A stretch of DNA of 64,000 bases from Myxococcales bacterium (GTDB taxonomy: Bacteria; Myxococcota_A; Polyangia; Polyangiales; Polyangiaceae), in the NCBI GenBank assembly GCA_016720545.1, contig JADKKK010000003.1, forward strand, positions 186,001-250,000, in the 5' to 3' direction. A model generated the notes under the pieces. That model was not told the DNA's origin. It was given only the letters and a program-made list of their open reading frames with translations, and searched no databases. This document shows positions 24,394 through 32,771 of the stretch, one piece after another (the stretch's first letter is position 1; the number at the start of each line of letters is the position of its first letter). Both the position numbers and the translations under genes were made by a program.

Positions 24394-25403
24394 CGTGACT
24401 TCTCCGCGACGGCAAACGTGGTGATCTGGAGGCCGTCGGTCGCGGGCTTCGCGAACGTGAGGCGGCCCCGCGAGAAGGTGAGCTCGCGGTGGGGGACGAA
24501 GGCGCCGGGCGCGCCGAGGTTGGAGCGGAACACGACCGCGCCGGTGGCGGCGTCGACGCAGACCGCCTCGCGACGGACCGAGACGACCGCCGTGTCTTCG
24601 AGGGTCTCCACGCGGAGACAGGCCACGTTGCCGGTCACGCCGACGACGCGGGCCGAGGCCCCGCGGCCGATCGCCACGCGGCCAACCTCGACGGCTCTCC
24701 CCTGCTGCGCCTCCGCGTCGGCGCGAACCGCCACGAGCGAGAGCAGCCCTCGCTCGTCGCGCAGAACTTGGAGGCCGGCGCCGTCGGCGCGCTCGGCGAC
24801 GCCCTCGCGCTTGGAGTGGAGCACCTCGGCGGGAGAGAGCGGGAAGGTGGGGCTGCCGAGCAGGTAGCGCTCCTGGTGCGCCGACACGACGGTGACCCGA
24901 CGCGAGACCCCGAGCTCGATGCGCTCGGCGTCCTGGAGGATGCGGTAGTCGAGCTCGCCCTGGCGTGCGCCGGTCGGCGTGTACACGACGATCTTCGGCG
25001 TGGTCGTGCGCTTCACCGCGAAGGCGCCGTCGGGGCCCACGGCGAGGTCGTCGGCGTCGCGATCGACGCGCGCGATCTCGCGCACCGTGCCCGCGGGCTC
25101 GACCTTGAGCACGCGCCCGTGGAGCGCGTCGAGGACCAGCAGCTCGCCGTTCGGGAGGGTGCCGACGGCGGGCGCGCCCATCGCCGCGCGCTCGGGGAGG
25201 GCCGGCGCGAACCCCAGCTGGCCGGCATTCTCGCCGAACGCGAGAGTGAGCGAACCGTCCGCGTGGAGCGCAGCCCGGGTCGACGCCGCCTCGTGCGCGG
25301 CGACCTTTTCGCCTTCGGCGGTGGTCGTGCAGCCCGTCACGAACCCGAGCGCCACGCTCGCGAGAGCAAGGGGAACCAGACTGACCAAGACGTGTTTTCT
25401 CAT
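24390..25403 (-). CDS. Beta-propeller-like lipoprotein
   Basis: The protein has 337 residues. The lipobox is FVTGC (C25). The remainder is all beta-like with repeated segments of NHL/PQQ propeller style: LPNGELLVLDALHGRVLKV, DDLAVGPDGAFAVK, KIVVYTPTGARQGEL, VCVDAATGAVVF. It lies upstream of, and is coupled by ATGA to, the MYXO-CTERM protein, so the two probably form one surface unit. The ATG at 25403 starts right at the signal peptide. A scaffold or sensor role is inferred. Confidence 0.7.
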   Translation of the reverse strand: MRKHVLVSLVPLALASVALGFVTGCTTTAEGEKVAAHEAASTRAALHADGSLTLAFGENAGQLGFAPALPERAAMGAPAVGTLPNGELLVLDALHGRVLKVEPAGTVREIARVDRDADDLAVGPDGAFAVKRTTTPKIVVYTPTGARQGELDYRILQDAERIELGVSRRVTVVSAHQERYLLGSPTFPLSPAEVLHSKREGVAERADGAGLQVLRDERGLLSLVAVRADAEAQQGRAVEVGRVAIGRGASARVVGVTGNVACLRVETLEDTAVVSVRREAVCVDAATGAVVFRSNLGAPGAFVPHRELTFSRGRLTFAKPATDGLQITTFAVAEKSR

Positions 25404-25733
25404 GCTTCGAGCCTTCCCCGGGGGTGCGCGACGCCGTCTCGCGTGGCCCTACGACCGCTGAGCGAGAGGCGCAAACTGCGCGAGGCTGCTTCGTGGCCCG
25501 AAATCAAGTCGCGGTCAAGAATGGATGGTATACTTCGATGTTGTTCGCCGCCCGCCGCGGCAGCTCGATGGATCGTTCGAGGTCCATGGATCTCCCAAGA
25601 AATTTGCGCCACGAGAGTGACTTGAGACTGGAATCCGGAGAGCCGACTGCTAAGCCAGTTGCTTCGGATCAGCCCACCGCACATCTCGCACCTTCCCCCC
25701 TACCCTCCTCCACTGCCGCTCACGAGGCCCTCC
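25404..25733 (+). promoter_or_regulatory. Divergent intergenic region with extended -10 candidate
   Basis: This 330-base gap between divergent genes has no gene I can support. It is less G+C-rich than its surroundings. On the plus strand TG at 25526-25527 and TATACT at 25529-25534 make an extended -10-like element about 200 bases before the ATG at 25734. A TTGACC on the minus strand (around 25515) could be a -35 for the lipoprotein operon. Both are weak guesses from pattern only. Confidence 0.3.
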
Positions 25734-27494
25734 ATGTCGAAGCGACTCTTCTCCGCCCTTCTCCTGTGTACTCCGCTGTGTCTGGCTGGCGTGTCGGGGT
25801 GCAGCGCCGAGGTGAACCCCGGAGACGAGTCGGAGGAGGGCTCGGGCGACGATCACAAGCTCTCGAACGACGAGCTGGGTGAGAGCGGCGAGGCCGTCAC
25901 CGAGTCCGCGGGCGGCCCTACCGCCGTCGCGTTCGCGAGCAACCCCGCCGCCGTGTGGGACGCCACGAACAAGTGGGCCGACACCGACACCGCGGAAGCC
26001 AAGAAGGCGGGCGTCGCGTGGGGCGCGAACTCGGGCCTCAGCTGGGAAGAGAAGTACTCGGCGTGGTTCAAGAGCTTCAAGCTCGTGAAGGCCGAGGTGG
26101 GCGGCTGGTCCGCGACCGCGCAGACCTGGGAGTTCCCGACCCCCCAGGGGAAGGTCTCGAAGGCCGGCGTGCTCGAGTGCGCCGACACCGCCATGGTGAT
26201 GCGCATCGTGTTCGCCTCTTGGTACAAGCTCCCGTTCTACCTCGCGGGCTGGTCCAACGGCGGGCCGCTCTACGCGGGTCACTTCGGGTTCGTCACCCGA
26301 ACCGGCGCGACGGCGAGCGGCTTCCCCACGTTCCGCACGCTCTACAAAGACTACTCCGCCACCTGGCAGCCGGGGCAGGCCTGGCCGAAGGACCAGACGC
26401 TCCGCGGGCGTCACATCGGCACCGACGACCGCGTGCCGTGGATCAACGACCCGGCGGACGCGGGCGCGGGCGCCTGGTACGACGACCTGCTCCTCAACAA
26501 GCGCGTCGGCTACTTCCTCCGCATCGTCGACGGGTACTTCGGCAGCGTGAACCTGGCCGACGGGCAGAACATGTTCCACATCAAGCCCACGGCCGCGCAG
26601 CCGGGCGACGTGCTGGTGGAGCGCTTCCAGAAGCAGGGCATTGGGCACACGCTGCCCGTGTACCTGGCCGAGAAGGTCACCCCCACGCGCATGCGCATCG
26701 GGGTGTGCTCGGGCAGCATGCCTCGTCGTCAGGCCATCTGCGACTCCCCCGAGGACTCGCAGCACTGGTTCACCAACGCGGCCATGGGCGGGCCCGGCAA
26801 CGGCTACGACGACACTCCGTACGCCAAGCTCGGCGGCGGCCTGCGCCGCTACCGCACCCCGGTCGTCTCGGGCGGCAAGTGGAGCAACGTCGTCCCGCTC
26901 GCCTCGCGTGAGGTGTGGGTTCGCGACGAGGACGTCGCTGGCATCGCGGCGCGCACCGCCGAGTTCGAGGAGCTCCTCAAGCCCGGCTCGCCGGAGGAGC
27001 AGCGCGACGGCGCCCTCCGCCTCATCGAGGCCGCGCGCACCCGCCTGATGAGCACCCCCGCCACGTGCTCGGGCCGCACGGCCCGCGAGGACGGCTTCAA
27101 GGCCCTCTACCGGGTCATGCAGGCCTCGTTCAACAAGAACAAGGCCGCGGTCGACGCCGAGTACCGCAAGCTCGAGGACTACGCGTTCGCCGAGCTCGAG
27201 TACCCCAAGTCGAAGACCTGCTGCTGGAACTCCACCAACGCGGCCATGGCGTCGATCGTCATCGACTACGCGAAGAAGGAGCAGGCCCGCGCCGACGTGC
27301 AGAAGATCTGCAAGGTCACGGTCTTCAAGGCGGGCGGCGGCGGCAAGCCGAACTACGACCTGTGGAAGGCGCACGCCGCGAGCCTCGGCCGCGCGGCCGA
27401 GTGGAAGGAGTGGTCGGAGGACGAGCGCTGCGAGCAGCGCGGCGTCGCCGAGGACAGCCTCACCGAGGCCGCCAAGGCGAACCAGTGCCAGTGA
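25734..27494 (+). CDS. Large lipoprotein of unknown function, possible Cys/His catalytic pair
   Basis: The protein has 586 residues. The lipobox is GVSGC (C23), followed by an acidic linker (NPGDESEEGSGDD). The main domain has many Trp/Tyr. It contains ECADTAMVMRIVFASWY (~148), which resembles the catalytic-cysteine helix of transglutaminase-like or papain-fold proteins, and a histidine strand IGHTLPVYLAEKV (~303). The C-terminal ~150 residues are helical with paired cysteines. I do not recognise a full-length family, so enzyme activity is speculative. It ends before the strong terminator at 27547. Confidence 0.6.
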   Translation: MSKRLFSALLLCTPLCLAGVSGCSAEVNPGDESEEGSGDDHKLSNDELGESGEAVTESAGGPTAVAFASNPAAVWDATNKWADTDTAEAKKAGVAWGANSGLSWEEKYSAWFKSFKLVKAEVGGWSATAQTWEFPTPQGKVSKAGVLECADTAMVMRIVFASWYKLPFYLAGWSNGGPLYAGHFGFVTRTGATASGFPTFRTLYKDYSATWQPGQAWPKDQTLRGRHIGTDDRVPWINDPADAGAGAWYDDLLLNKRVGYFLRIVDGYFGSVNLADGQNMFHIKPTAAQPGDVLVERFQKQGIGHTLPVYLAEKVTPTRMRIGVCSGSMPRRQAICDSPEDSQHWFTNAAMGGPGNGYDDTPYAKLGGGLRRYRTPVVSGGKWSNVVPLASREVWVRDEDVAGIAARTAEFEELLKPGSPEEQRDGALRLIEAARTRLMSTPATCSGRTAREDGFKALYRVMQASFNKNKAAVDAEYRKLEDYAFAELEYPKSKTCCWNSTNAAMASIVIDYAKKEQARADVQKICKVTVFKAGGGGKPNYDLWKAHAASLGRAAEWKEWSEDERCEQRGVAEDSLTEAAKANQCQ

Positions 27495-27546
27495 GCCGAG
27501 TGACCGACGGACGCTGACCGAGCGGAGACTCGGACGCGTCGACGAG

Positions 27547-27580
27547 GCGCGCCGCCCCCGGGGTGGCGCGCTTTTTCTTT
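27547..27580 (+). terminator. Rho-independent terminator
   Basis: The stem GCGCGCC / GGCGCGC (27547-27553 with 27565-27571) has an 11-base loop and is followed directly by TTTTTCTTTT. It lies ~55 bases after the stop of the 586-residue lipoprotein gene and just before the next ATG. It is the clearest intrinsic terminator in the window. Confidence 0.85.
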
Positions 27581-27601
27581 TGGTCGCGCTATCGTGCTGC
27601 G

Positions 27602-29104
27602 ATGGCCACGCGACCGACCACGCGACCCCGCGAGCGCAACACGGCGGCGTCGCTCGCGCTCGCGGGCGTTGGGTGGGCGCTCGCGATGGCCATCCCGCTG
27701 CTCGCGGCGTGGCTCGCCTCGTCCCTCGCGGCCTACGCGCACCACCGCGCGTGGCAGTCGGCGCTCATCGGGGTCGTGCTCTTCCCCCTCGCGCCGGGCG
27801 TGTGGGAGCTCGCCGCGACCCTCCGCGCCGGGCCGGGCAAGCGCGCGCTCGAGCGCCGCGATCGTCTGCTCCTCCGGACGCTCTTCCTCAGCGTGGCGTT
27901 CCTCGTCGTGTTGGTCGCCCTCTTCCCCAAGAAGGCGTTCACGGCGCTCGCGACCCGCGGCGACTGGATGTTCGACGGGCGCACCGGAGAGGCCGCCGAC
28001 AAAGGGCGCGCCCTCACCCACGCCGCCGCGCGCGGCCTCGAGTGGCTCTACCTCGCCGCCCGCGAGGAGCCCTTCGACACGAGCGACAAGCCCCCTCCCG
28101 CGAACGAGCTTGGGGGTGAGCCGGCACCGAGCGCGCGCGTCCAGCCCTCGGCGGCGCCGCCCCCGAGCGCGACCGGGTCAGCCCCGGTCGACGTCGCGCC
28201 CACCTCGACCGCCCCGCCGCCCGCGCCCGCGAAGCCCGAGTTTGTGTGGCCGGCGCCCGCAAGACTCTCGCCGCTCGTGCAGACCCTCCCCGCTGAGGCG
28301 GAGGCGTCACCCGCGACGCTGGGCGCTTACATCGCCCAGCACGAGCCCACCCAGAGCGAGCGCGCGCGCGCCGTCCACGACTGGGTCGCCGACCGCATCG
28401 CGTACGACGGGCCCGCCTACCGCGAGGGCCGCAGGACGCCGCAGGACGCCGCGACCGTGTTTCGCACGCGGGTCGGCGTGTGCGCAGGCTACGCGCGCGT
28501 CTTCGCGGAGGTCGCGAAGGCGGCCGGGCTCGAGGCGCGCTACGTGGTGGGCACCGTCCGCGGCCTGGGCATGCGCCCCGACGGCGAGCTCCACGCGTGG
28601 AACGCCGTGAAGATCGACGGCGCGTGGGCGCTGGTGGACACGACGTGGGACTCGGGGCACCTCGACGGCGCCAAATTCATCAAGGAATACAGAACGATAT
28701 ACCACCGCACGCCGCCCGAGGCGTTTCGCGTCGACCACCTCCCCGACGAGGCGCGCTGGCAGCTCGCGCACGATCCTTGGGAGCGCGGCGAGTTCTTCCG
28801 GCGCCCCATGCTGAGCGCCGAGTTCTTCGCCGACGGGCTCGGACTGCGGAGCCCGGAGCGCTCGCAGGTCACGGTGAACGGCGCCTTCACGATCGAGCTC
28901 GAGAACCCGAAGCACCTGTTCCTCATCGCCGAGGATCACAACGCCGGCACGCGACACTCGTGCGCGGTGACGCGCGAGGGCGCGAAGGCGGAGGCGCGGT
29001 GCCCGGTAGACTCCATGGGCGCGCACGACGTGAAGCTCTTCGCGTCGACCGTGCAGTACGGCACGTACCATTACGTGGGACACTTCGAGGTGACCCGCTT
29101 CTGA
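27602..29104 (+). CDS. Membrane transglutaminase-like protein
   Basis: The protein has 500 residues. Three membrane helices lie in the first ~105 (including AIPLLAAWLASSL and LFLSVAFLVVLVALF). A Pro/Ala linker leads to a transglutaminase-core domain: TRVGVCAGYARVFAEVAKAAG with Cys ~292, ELHAWNAVKIDGAWALVDTTWD with His ~330 and Asp ~347, the catalytic triad order of the family. A beta-rich C terminus follows. Family members cleave or crosslink peptides; a periplasmic face is likely. The start ATG sits 22 bases after the terminator T-run, so transcription must begin very near it or come through. Confidence 0.8.
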   Translation: MATRPTTRPRERNTAASLALAGVGWALAMAIPLLAAWLASSLAAYAHHRAWQSALIGVVLFPLAPGVWELAATLRAGPGKRALERRDRLLLRTLFLSVAFLVVLVALFPKKAFTALATRGDWMFDGRTGEAADKGRALTHAAARGLEWLYLAAREEPFDTSDKPPPANELGGEPAPSARVQPSAAPPPSATGSAPVDVAPTSTAPPPAPAKPEFVWPAPARLSPLVQTLPAEAEASPATLGAYIAQHEPTQSERARAVHDWVADRIAYDGPAYREGRRTPQDAATVFRTRVGVCAGYARVFAEVAKAAGLEARYVVGTVRGLGMRPDGELHAWNAVKIDGAWALVDTTWDSGHLDGAKFIKEYRTIYHRTPPEAFRVDHLPDEARWQLAHDPWERGEFFRRPMLSAEFFADGLGLRSPERSQVTVNGAFTIELENPKHLFLIAEDHNAGTRHSCAVTREGAKAEARCPVDSMGAHDVKLFASTVQYGTYHYVGHFEVTRF

Positions 29105-29123
29105 GGCGAAACGGAGAGGCAAC

Positions 29124-29275
29124 GTGAACCTGCAAGTGAGCCCCGCAGGGGCGAACGGTGGTCGATGGCGGGCCCGCGCCGAAGGCGAGGTCTCGCCATG
29201 AACCTGCAAGTGAGCCCCGCAGGGGCGAACGGTGGTCGATGGCGGGCCCGCGCCGAAGGCGAGGTCTCGCCATGA
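29124..29275 (+). repeat. Tandem pair of a 74-bp repeat encoding coupled 25-residue mini-ORFs
   Basis: There are two identical 74-bp units in tandem. Copy 1 is read from GTG at 29124 to TGA at 29201, copy 2 from ATG at 29198 to TGA at 29275. Each encodes 25 residues beginning MNLQVSPAGAN and ending GRWRARAEGEVSP. Copy 1's stop overlaps copy 2's start (ATGA), and copy 2's stop overlaps the NUDIX start (ATGA, 29272-29275). GGAGAGG precedes the first start. A diverged copy lies at 13570-13647 on the other strand. The unit is probably a mobile or expanding relay element; the peptide may or may not matter. Confidence 0.8.
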
Positions 29276-29769
29276 AGGCGAACTTCTGCATCGCGTGTGG
29301 GGCGGCGCTCGTGACGGCCGAAGACGCCGAGGGGCGAGCGCGCAATCGGTGCACGGCACCCGACTGCGGGTGGGTGCACTACGGCAACCCGACGCCGGTC
29401 GTCGCGGCGATCGTCGAGCACGCCGAGGGCGTCCTGCTCGCGAGGAATGTGGGCTGGCCGGAGGGCATGTTCGGCCTCGTGACGGGCTACCTCGAGGCGG
29501 GTGAGACGCCCGAGGCGGGCGTGCTGCGCGAGGTGCAAGAGGAGCTCGGGCTCACCGCGGAGGTCGTGTCGCTCGTGGGAGTGCACGCCTTCGAGATGAA
29601 GAACGAGCTGCTCGTCACCTACCACGTGCGCGCCTCCGGAGAGGTGAAGCTCGGGGAGGAGCTCGCCGCGTACAAGGCCGTGCCGGAGGCGAAGCTCCGC
29701 CCCTGGCCGATGGGCACGGGCCAGGCCCTCCGCGACTGGCTCCGAAGCCGTGGGCGCGATGACGTGTGA
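29272..29769 (+). CDS. NUDIX hydrolase with N-terminal zinc ribbon
   Basis: The protein has 165 residues. The N terminus has four cysteines in zinc-ribbon spacing (FCIACG, then RCTAPDCGW) as in NudC-like proteins. The Nudix box is GYLEAGETPEAGVLREVQEELGL (GX5EX7REVQEELG, ~64-85). It should hydrolyse a nucleoside diphosphate linked to some group, perhaps NADH; the substrate is not readable. The ATG lies in the ATGA overlap with the second repeat copy, so its translation is probably coupled to the mini-ORFs. Longer in-frame starts at 29158 or 29232 fall inside the repeats and lack family sequence. Confidence 0.85.
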   Translation: MKANFCIACGAALVTAEDAEGRARNRCTAPDCGWVHYGNPTPVVAAIVEHAEGVLLARNVGWPEGMFGLVTGYLEAGETPEAGVLREVQEELGLTAEVVSLVGVHAFEMKNELLVTYHVRASGEVKLGEELAAYKAVPEAKLRPWPMGTGQALRDWLRSRGRDDV

Positions 29770-29842
29770 GCCGCAGCCGCGAGGCAACAGGCGGCCGCCG
29801 CGTGCAGTCGCCCCCGATTCCTGGTAAGCGAGGCGGGGGCTC

Positions 29843-29919
29843 GCGCCCGTAGCTCAGTTGGATAGAGCGGCGGCCTTCTAAGCCGTTGGTCGCAGGTTCG
29901 AGTCCTGCCGGGCGCGCCA
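29843..29919 (+). tRNA. tRNA-Arg (anticodon TCT)
   Basis: A 77-base cloverleaf: acceptor GCGCCCG pairs with CGGGCGC, the D arm contains AGCTCAGTTGGATAGAGC, the anticodon loop is CTTCTAA (anticodon TCT, reading AGA/AGG), the T arm contains GGTTCGAGTCC, and GCCA is encoded at the end. No integrase or duplicated 3' end is seen nearby. Confidence 0.93.
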
Positions 29920-29946
29920 ACACACGGTACCGCGGAGGGAGACGCG

Positions 29947-30357
29947 ATGATCGGCAGGTCGTTGAGCGACAGACACGGGCGCGGGCGGCTGGCGGACGCC
30001 GACGCCATCGCGATCGTGCGCGACGCGCTCCCCACCCAGGCGGAGAACCTCGTGGGCGTCCGCGCAGAGGGCGCAGAGATGATCGCGTTCCTGGTCGTGC
30101 GGGCCGACGACGCCGCGGTGCGCGTAGGCAAGGCCCTCGGCCTCGAGCTCGCGAAGGGGAGCACCGTCACGTTCGGGCTGGCCGGCGCGGACGCCGAGCG
30201 CCTGCTCGGGGCCACAGTAGCCTTGCGACCGGCGCAGCGCGCGTGGCTCGCGGCGCCGTGCGCGCCCCGCGAGACCAAGGTGCTGCTGTTGTGTGGCGGG
30301 CTGGCGTTGGTGTCCCTCGTGATCCGCGACGGGCGCGTCGTGATCTCGACGGCGTGA
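29947..30357 (+). CDS. Unknown small protein
   Basis: The protein has 136 residues with an ATG preceded by GGAGGGAG. It is alpha/beta in character: helix ADAIAIVRDALPTQ, strand EMIAFLVVRADD, segment KGSTVTFGLAGADAERLLGATV and a C-terminal hydrophobic VLLLCGGLALVSLVI. There is no signal peptide and no family I recognise. It starts 27 bases after the tRNA, which suggests possible cotranscription. Confidence 0.55.
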   Translation: MIGRSLSDRHGRGRLADADAIAIVRDALPTQAENLVGVRAEGAEMIAFLVVRADDAAVRVGKALGLELAKGSTVTFGLAGADAERLLGATVALRPAQRAWLAAPCAPRETKVLLLCGGLALVSLVIRDGRVVISTA

Positions 30358-30504
30358 GCGAGCGACCCGTCCGGGTGGAGCGCGACGCGCGAGGGGCATG
30401 CCGGGGGAAGGCCGGGGGGAGGGCCGGTGGCTTTCGCCCCCAGACTGTGGCCGGCGCGACGAACCCATGCCATGGTGCACGAGAATAGCCAGGAGCCTCT
30501 TCCG

Positions 30505-32619
30505 ATGTCTTCCCGTCGCCTGCGTCTCGCCTCTCTCTCGCTGCTCGTCTCGGGTGTTATCCCATTCCTTTCGAGCGCTTGCGCGACTGGGCAGGCTCCC
30601 GACACCGAAGAGAACGTGCCCGTCGTCCCGACGGCTCCGACCGGCACCACGCCCGACCCCACGGGGCTCGACGCGGCCACCACGCCCGACGCAGCCTCGG
30701 GCGACAGCAGCGCCCGGGACGCCGCGGCCACCGGCGACGTAGCGGCCCCCGCGCCAGTGCCGGTGCTCACCTCGCTCACGCCGCCGAGGTCTGCGCTCAG
30801 CGCGACGCCGCTCACGATCAAGGCGACGGGCAGCGCCTTCACCTCCGCCTCGGTCTTGCACGTCGACGGCACCGCGGTGGCGACCACCTTCACGAGCGCG
30901 ACGGAGCTGCAGGCGACCCTCCCGGCCTCGCTCCTCGCGACGGTGGGGACCCTCTCCATCACCGTGACCACGCCCGCCCCCGGCGGTGGCACGTCGGCCG
31001 CGATCCCTTTTGCCGTCGAAAACCCGGCGCCCACGGCCACGACCCTCGCGCCGCTCGGCGCCGTGGTCGGCTCCCCCGCGACGACGCTCACGATCACCGG
31101 GACAGGCTTCGTCTCAGGCGCAAAGGTGGTCTTCAACGGCGTCGATCTCGTCACCACGTTCGGGAGCAGCACCTCGGTCCAGGCCACGATCCCCGCCCCA
31201 CAGCTCGCCACACCGGGCACCTTCAACGTCACGGTCGTGAACCCCGCGCCGGGCGGCGGCACGACCGCGCCCCTCTCGTTCACCGTGTCCACGCCGGCGG
31301 TGCAGCTCACCTCCGTCACGCCGGTGAGCCAGCTCGTGGGCTCCGGCGCCACGGCCGTCTCCCTGGTCGGCACGGGCTTCTTGTCGACCACGAGCGTGAT
31401 GTTCAACGGTGTCGCGATCGGCTCGACCTACGTCGACGCCACGCACATGAACGCCACCATCCCGGCGGGCTCGCTCACCGCCGTCGGCGACTTTCCCCTC
31501 ACGGCGAGCAATCCGCCCCCGGGCGGCGGGCTCAGCAACCCGGTCCAGTTCCGCGTCCAGTACGCCGCGCCGAACCTCGTCTCGCTCGCGCCCTCGAGCG
31601 CGATCGCGGGCTCGGGCCCGGTGGTGGTCTCGCTGAACGGCTCGGCCTTCTACTCCGCGTCGCAGGTCTCGTTCGACGGCGTCGCGAGCACCACGACCTT
31701 CGTGTCGTCGAGCCAGCTCCGCGCGACGCTCACGGCGGCGCAGCTCGCCACCGGGAAGGTCATCGCCGTGCGCGTGTCGACCCCGGCGCCCGGCGGCGGC
31801 ACCTCCGCGGTGCAGTCGTTCACGGTCCAGAACCCAGGGCCCACGCTCACGGGGCTCTCGCCGAGCACCGTCGCGGCGCGCTCCGCGGCGACCACCGTCA
31901 CGCTCACGGGCAACGGCTTCGTCACGGCGAGCCAGGTCCGCGCGAACGGCGCCGACATCGCCACCACGTTCGTCTCCGGGACTTCGCTCACCGCGCTCGT
32001 GCCGGCGAGCTTCCTCCTGAACCCGGGGGCGGTGTCGATCACGGTGGCGAACCCGAACCCCGGCGGCGGGACGAGCGGCGCGTTCAACTTGAACGTCGCC
32101 TGCAACACGGCGGGCGTGGACGTGGCCCTCGGCGCGATCGGGAACACCACTACGCTGAGCACGTCGTTCGCGGCGGCGCCCACCGCGGCGCGGCTCTTGG
32201 GCGCGGGCACCTGCCCGGCTTCTCTCGCCACGACGAACCCCCAACCCGCCCGCTACTGGGTCGTGCAGAACACGGCGGGCGTGCCCATCGTGCTCTCGAG
32301 CTGGGCGGTATGCACCTCGGACGCCACCCGTGAGGACGACGCGTTCCTCACGTACTACCGGCGCAGCACGCGCCCGGCCACCGACGCCGAGCGCCAGGCG
32401 TGCACCGGCTTCATCAGCGAGGGGCTCAGCGGCAACGGCGGCTACACGAGCCCAGAGGCCGGCGGCTCGGACTGGTGCCCAGGGCTCACGAAGTCGAACG
32501 GTGGAGCCATCGCGCTCGGCGTGTGCGAGACGGCCGTGGTGCACATTCAGCCGTGGAGCCTCACCAGCACGACCTACTCGCCGCCCGCGAGCGTCCGCCT
32601 CCGCCCCGAGGCCCCGTAG
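30505..32619 (+). CDS. Lipoprotein with five IPT/TIG repeats
   Basis: The protein has 704 residues. The signal peptide ends in FLSSAC, followed by a Thr/Pro/Asp linker. Five beta-sandwich repeats of ~88-90 residues (IPT/TIG, ~90-540) each have the pattern L.P.SA..G...V...G.GF...S.V...G followed by a PGGGTS loop. The C-terminal ~165 residues contain cysteine pairs and many Tyr/Trp. IPT/TIG domains are immunoglobulin-like and used for adhesion or binding at the surface. The start has AGGAG upstream of the ATG at 30505. It faces the convergent TPR-PEGA gene at 32772. Confidence 0.82.
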   Translation: MSSRRLRLASLSLLVSGVIPFLSSACATGQAPDTEENVPVVPTAPTGTTPDPTGLDAATTPDAASGDSSARDAAATGDVAAPAPVPVLTSLTPPRSALSATPLTIKATGSAFTSASVLHVDGTAVATTFTSATELQATLPASLLATVGTLSITVTTPAPGGGTSAAIPFAVENPAPTATTLAPLGAVVGSPATTLTITGTGFVSGAKVVFNGVDLVTTFGSSTSVQATIPAPQLATPGTFNVTVVNPAPGGGTTAPLSFTVSTPAVQLTSVTPVSQLVGSGATAVSLVGTGFLSTTSVMFNGVAIGSTYVDATHMNATIPAGSLTAVGDFPLTASNPPPGGGLSNPVQFRVQYAAPNLVSLAPSSAIAGSGPVVVSLNGSAFYSASQVSFDGVASTTTFVSSSQLRATLTAAQLATGKVIAVRVSTPAPGGGTSAVQSFTVQNPGPTLTGLSPSTVAARSAATTVTLTGNGFVTASQVRANGADIATTFVSGTSLTALVPASFLLNPGAVSITVANPNPGGGTSGAFNLNVACNTAGVDVALGAIGNTTTLSTSFAAAPTAARLLGAGTCPASLATTNPQPARYWVVQNTAGVPIVLSSWAVCTSDATREDDAFLTYYRRSTRPATDAERQACTGFISEGLSGNGGYTSPEAGGSDWCPGLTKSNGGAIALGVCETAVVHIQPWSLTSTTYSPPASVRLRPEAP

Positions 32620-32651
32620 CGCTCGCGTAGCCCGGCTGCGCTGCCCACCAA

Positions 32652-32671
32652 GCCCGCCAAGCCCGGCGGGC
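32652..32671. terminator. Hairpin between convergent genes
   Basis: GCCCGCC / GGCGGGC with a 6-base loop lies in the 152-base gap between the converging genes. It could serve both strands as a weak terminator; no T-run accompanies it. Confidence 0.35.
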
Positions 32672-32771
32672 GGCGCAGGCGTGCGTCGCCGGGGTCGCGC
32701 CACGGCGGGCACACGCCGGACAGCGGCAAGTCGCTGGAACTACGTCACTATTCGGACCGCGGCGGACGGGC

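Noticed and set aside
29124..29275. CRISPR or insertion-sequence end
   Set aside because: Units adjoin without spacers, lack terminal inverted repeats, and each is an open frame.
29843..29919. tRNA as an attachment site of a genomic island
   Set aside because: No integrase, no second copy of the tRNA 3' end, and the neighbours are ordinary for the region.
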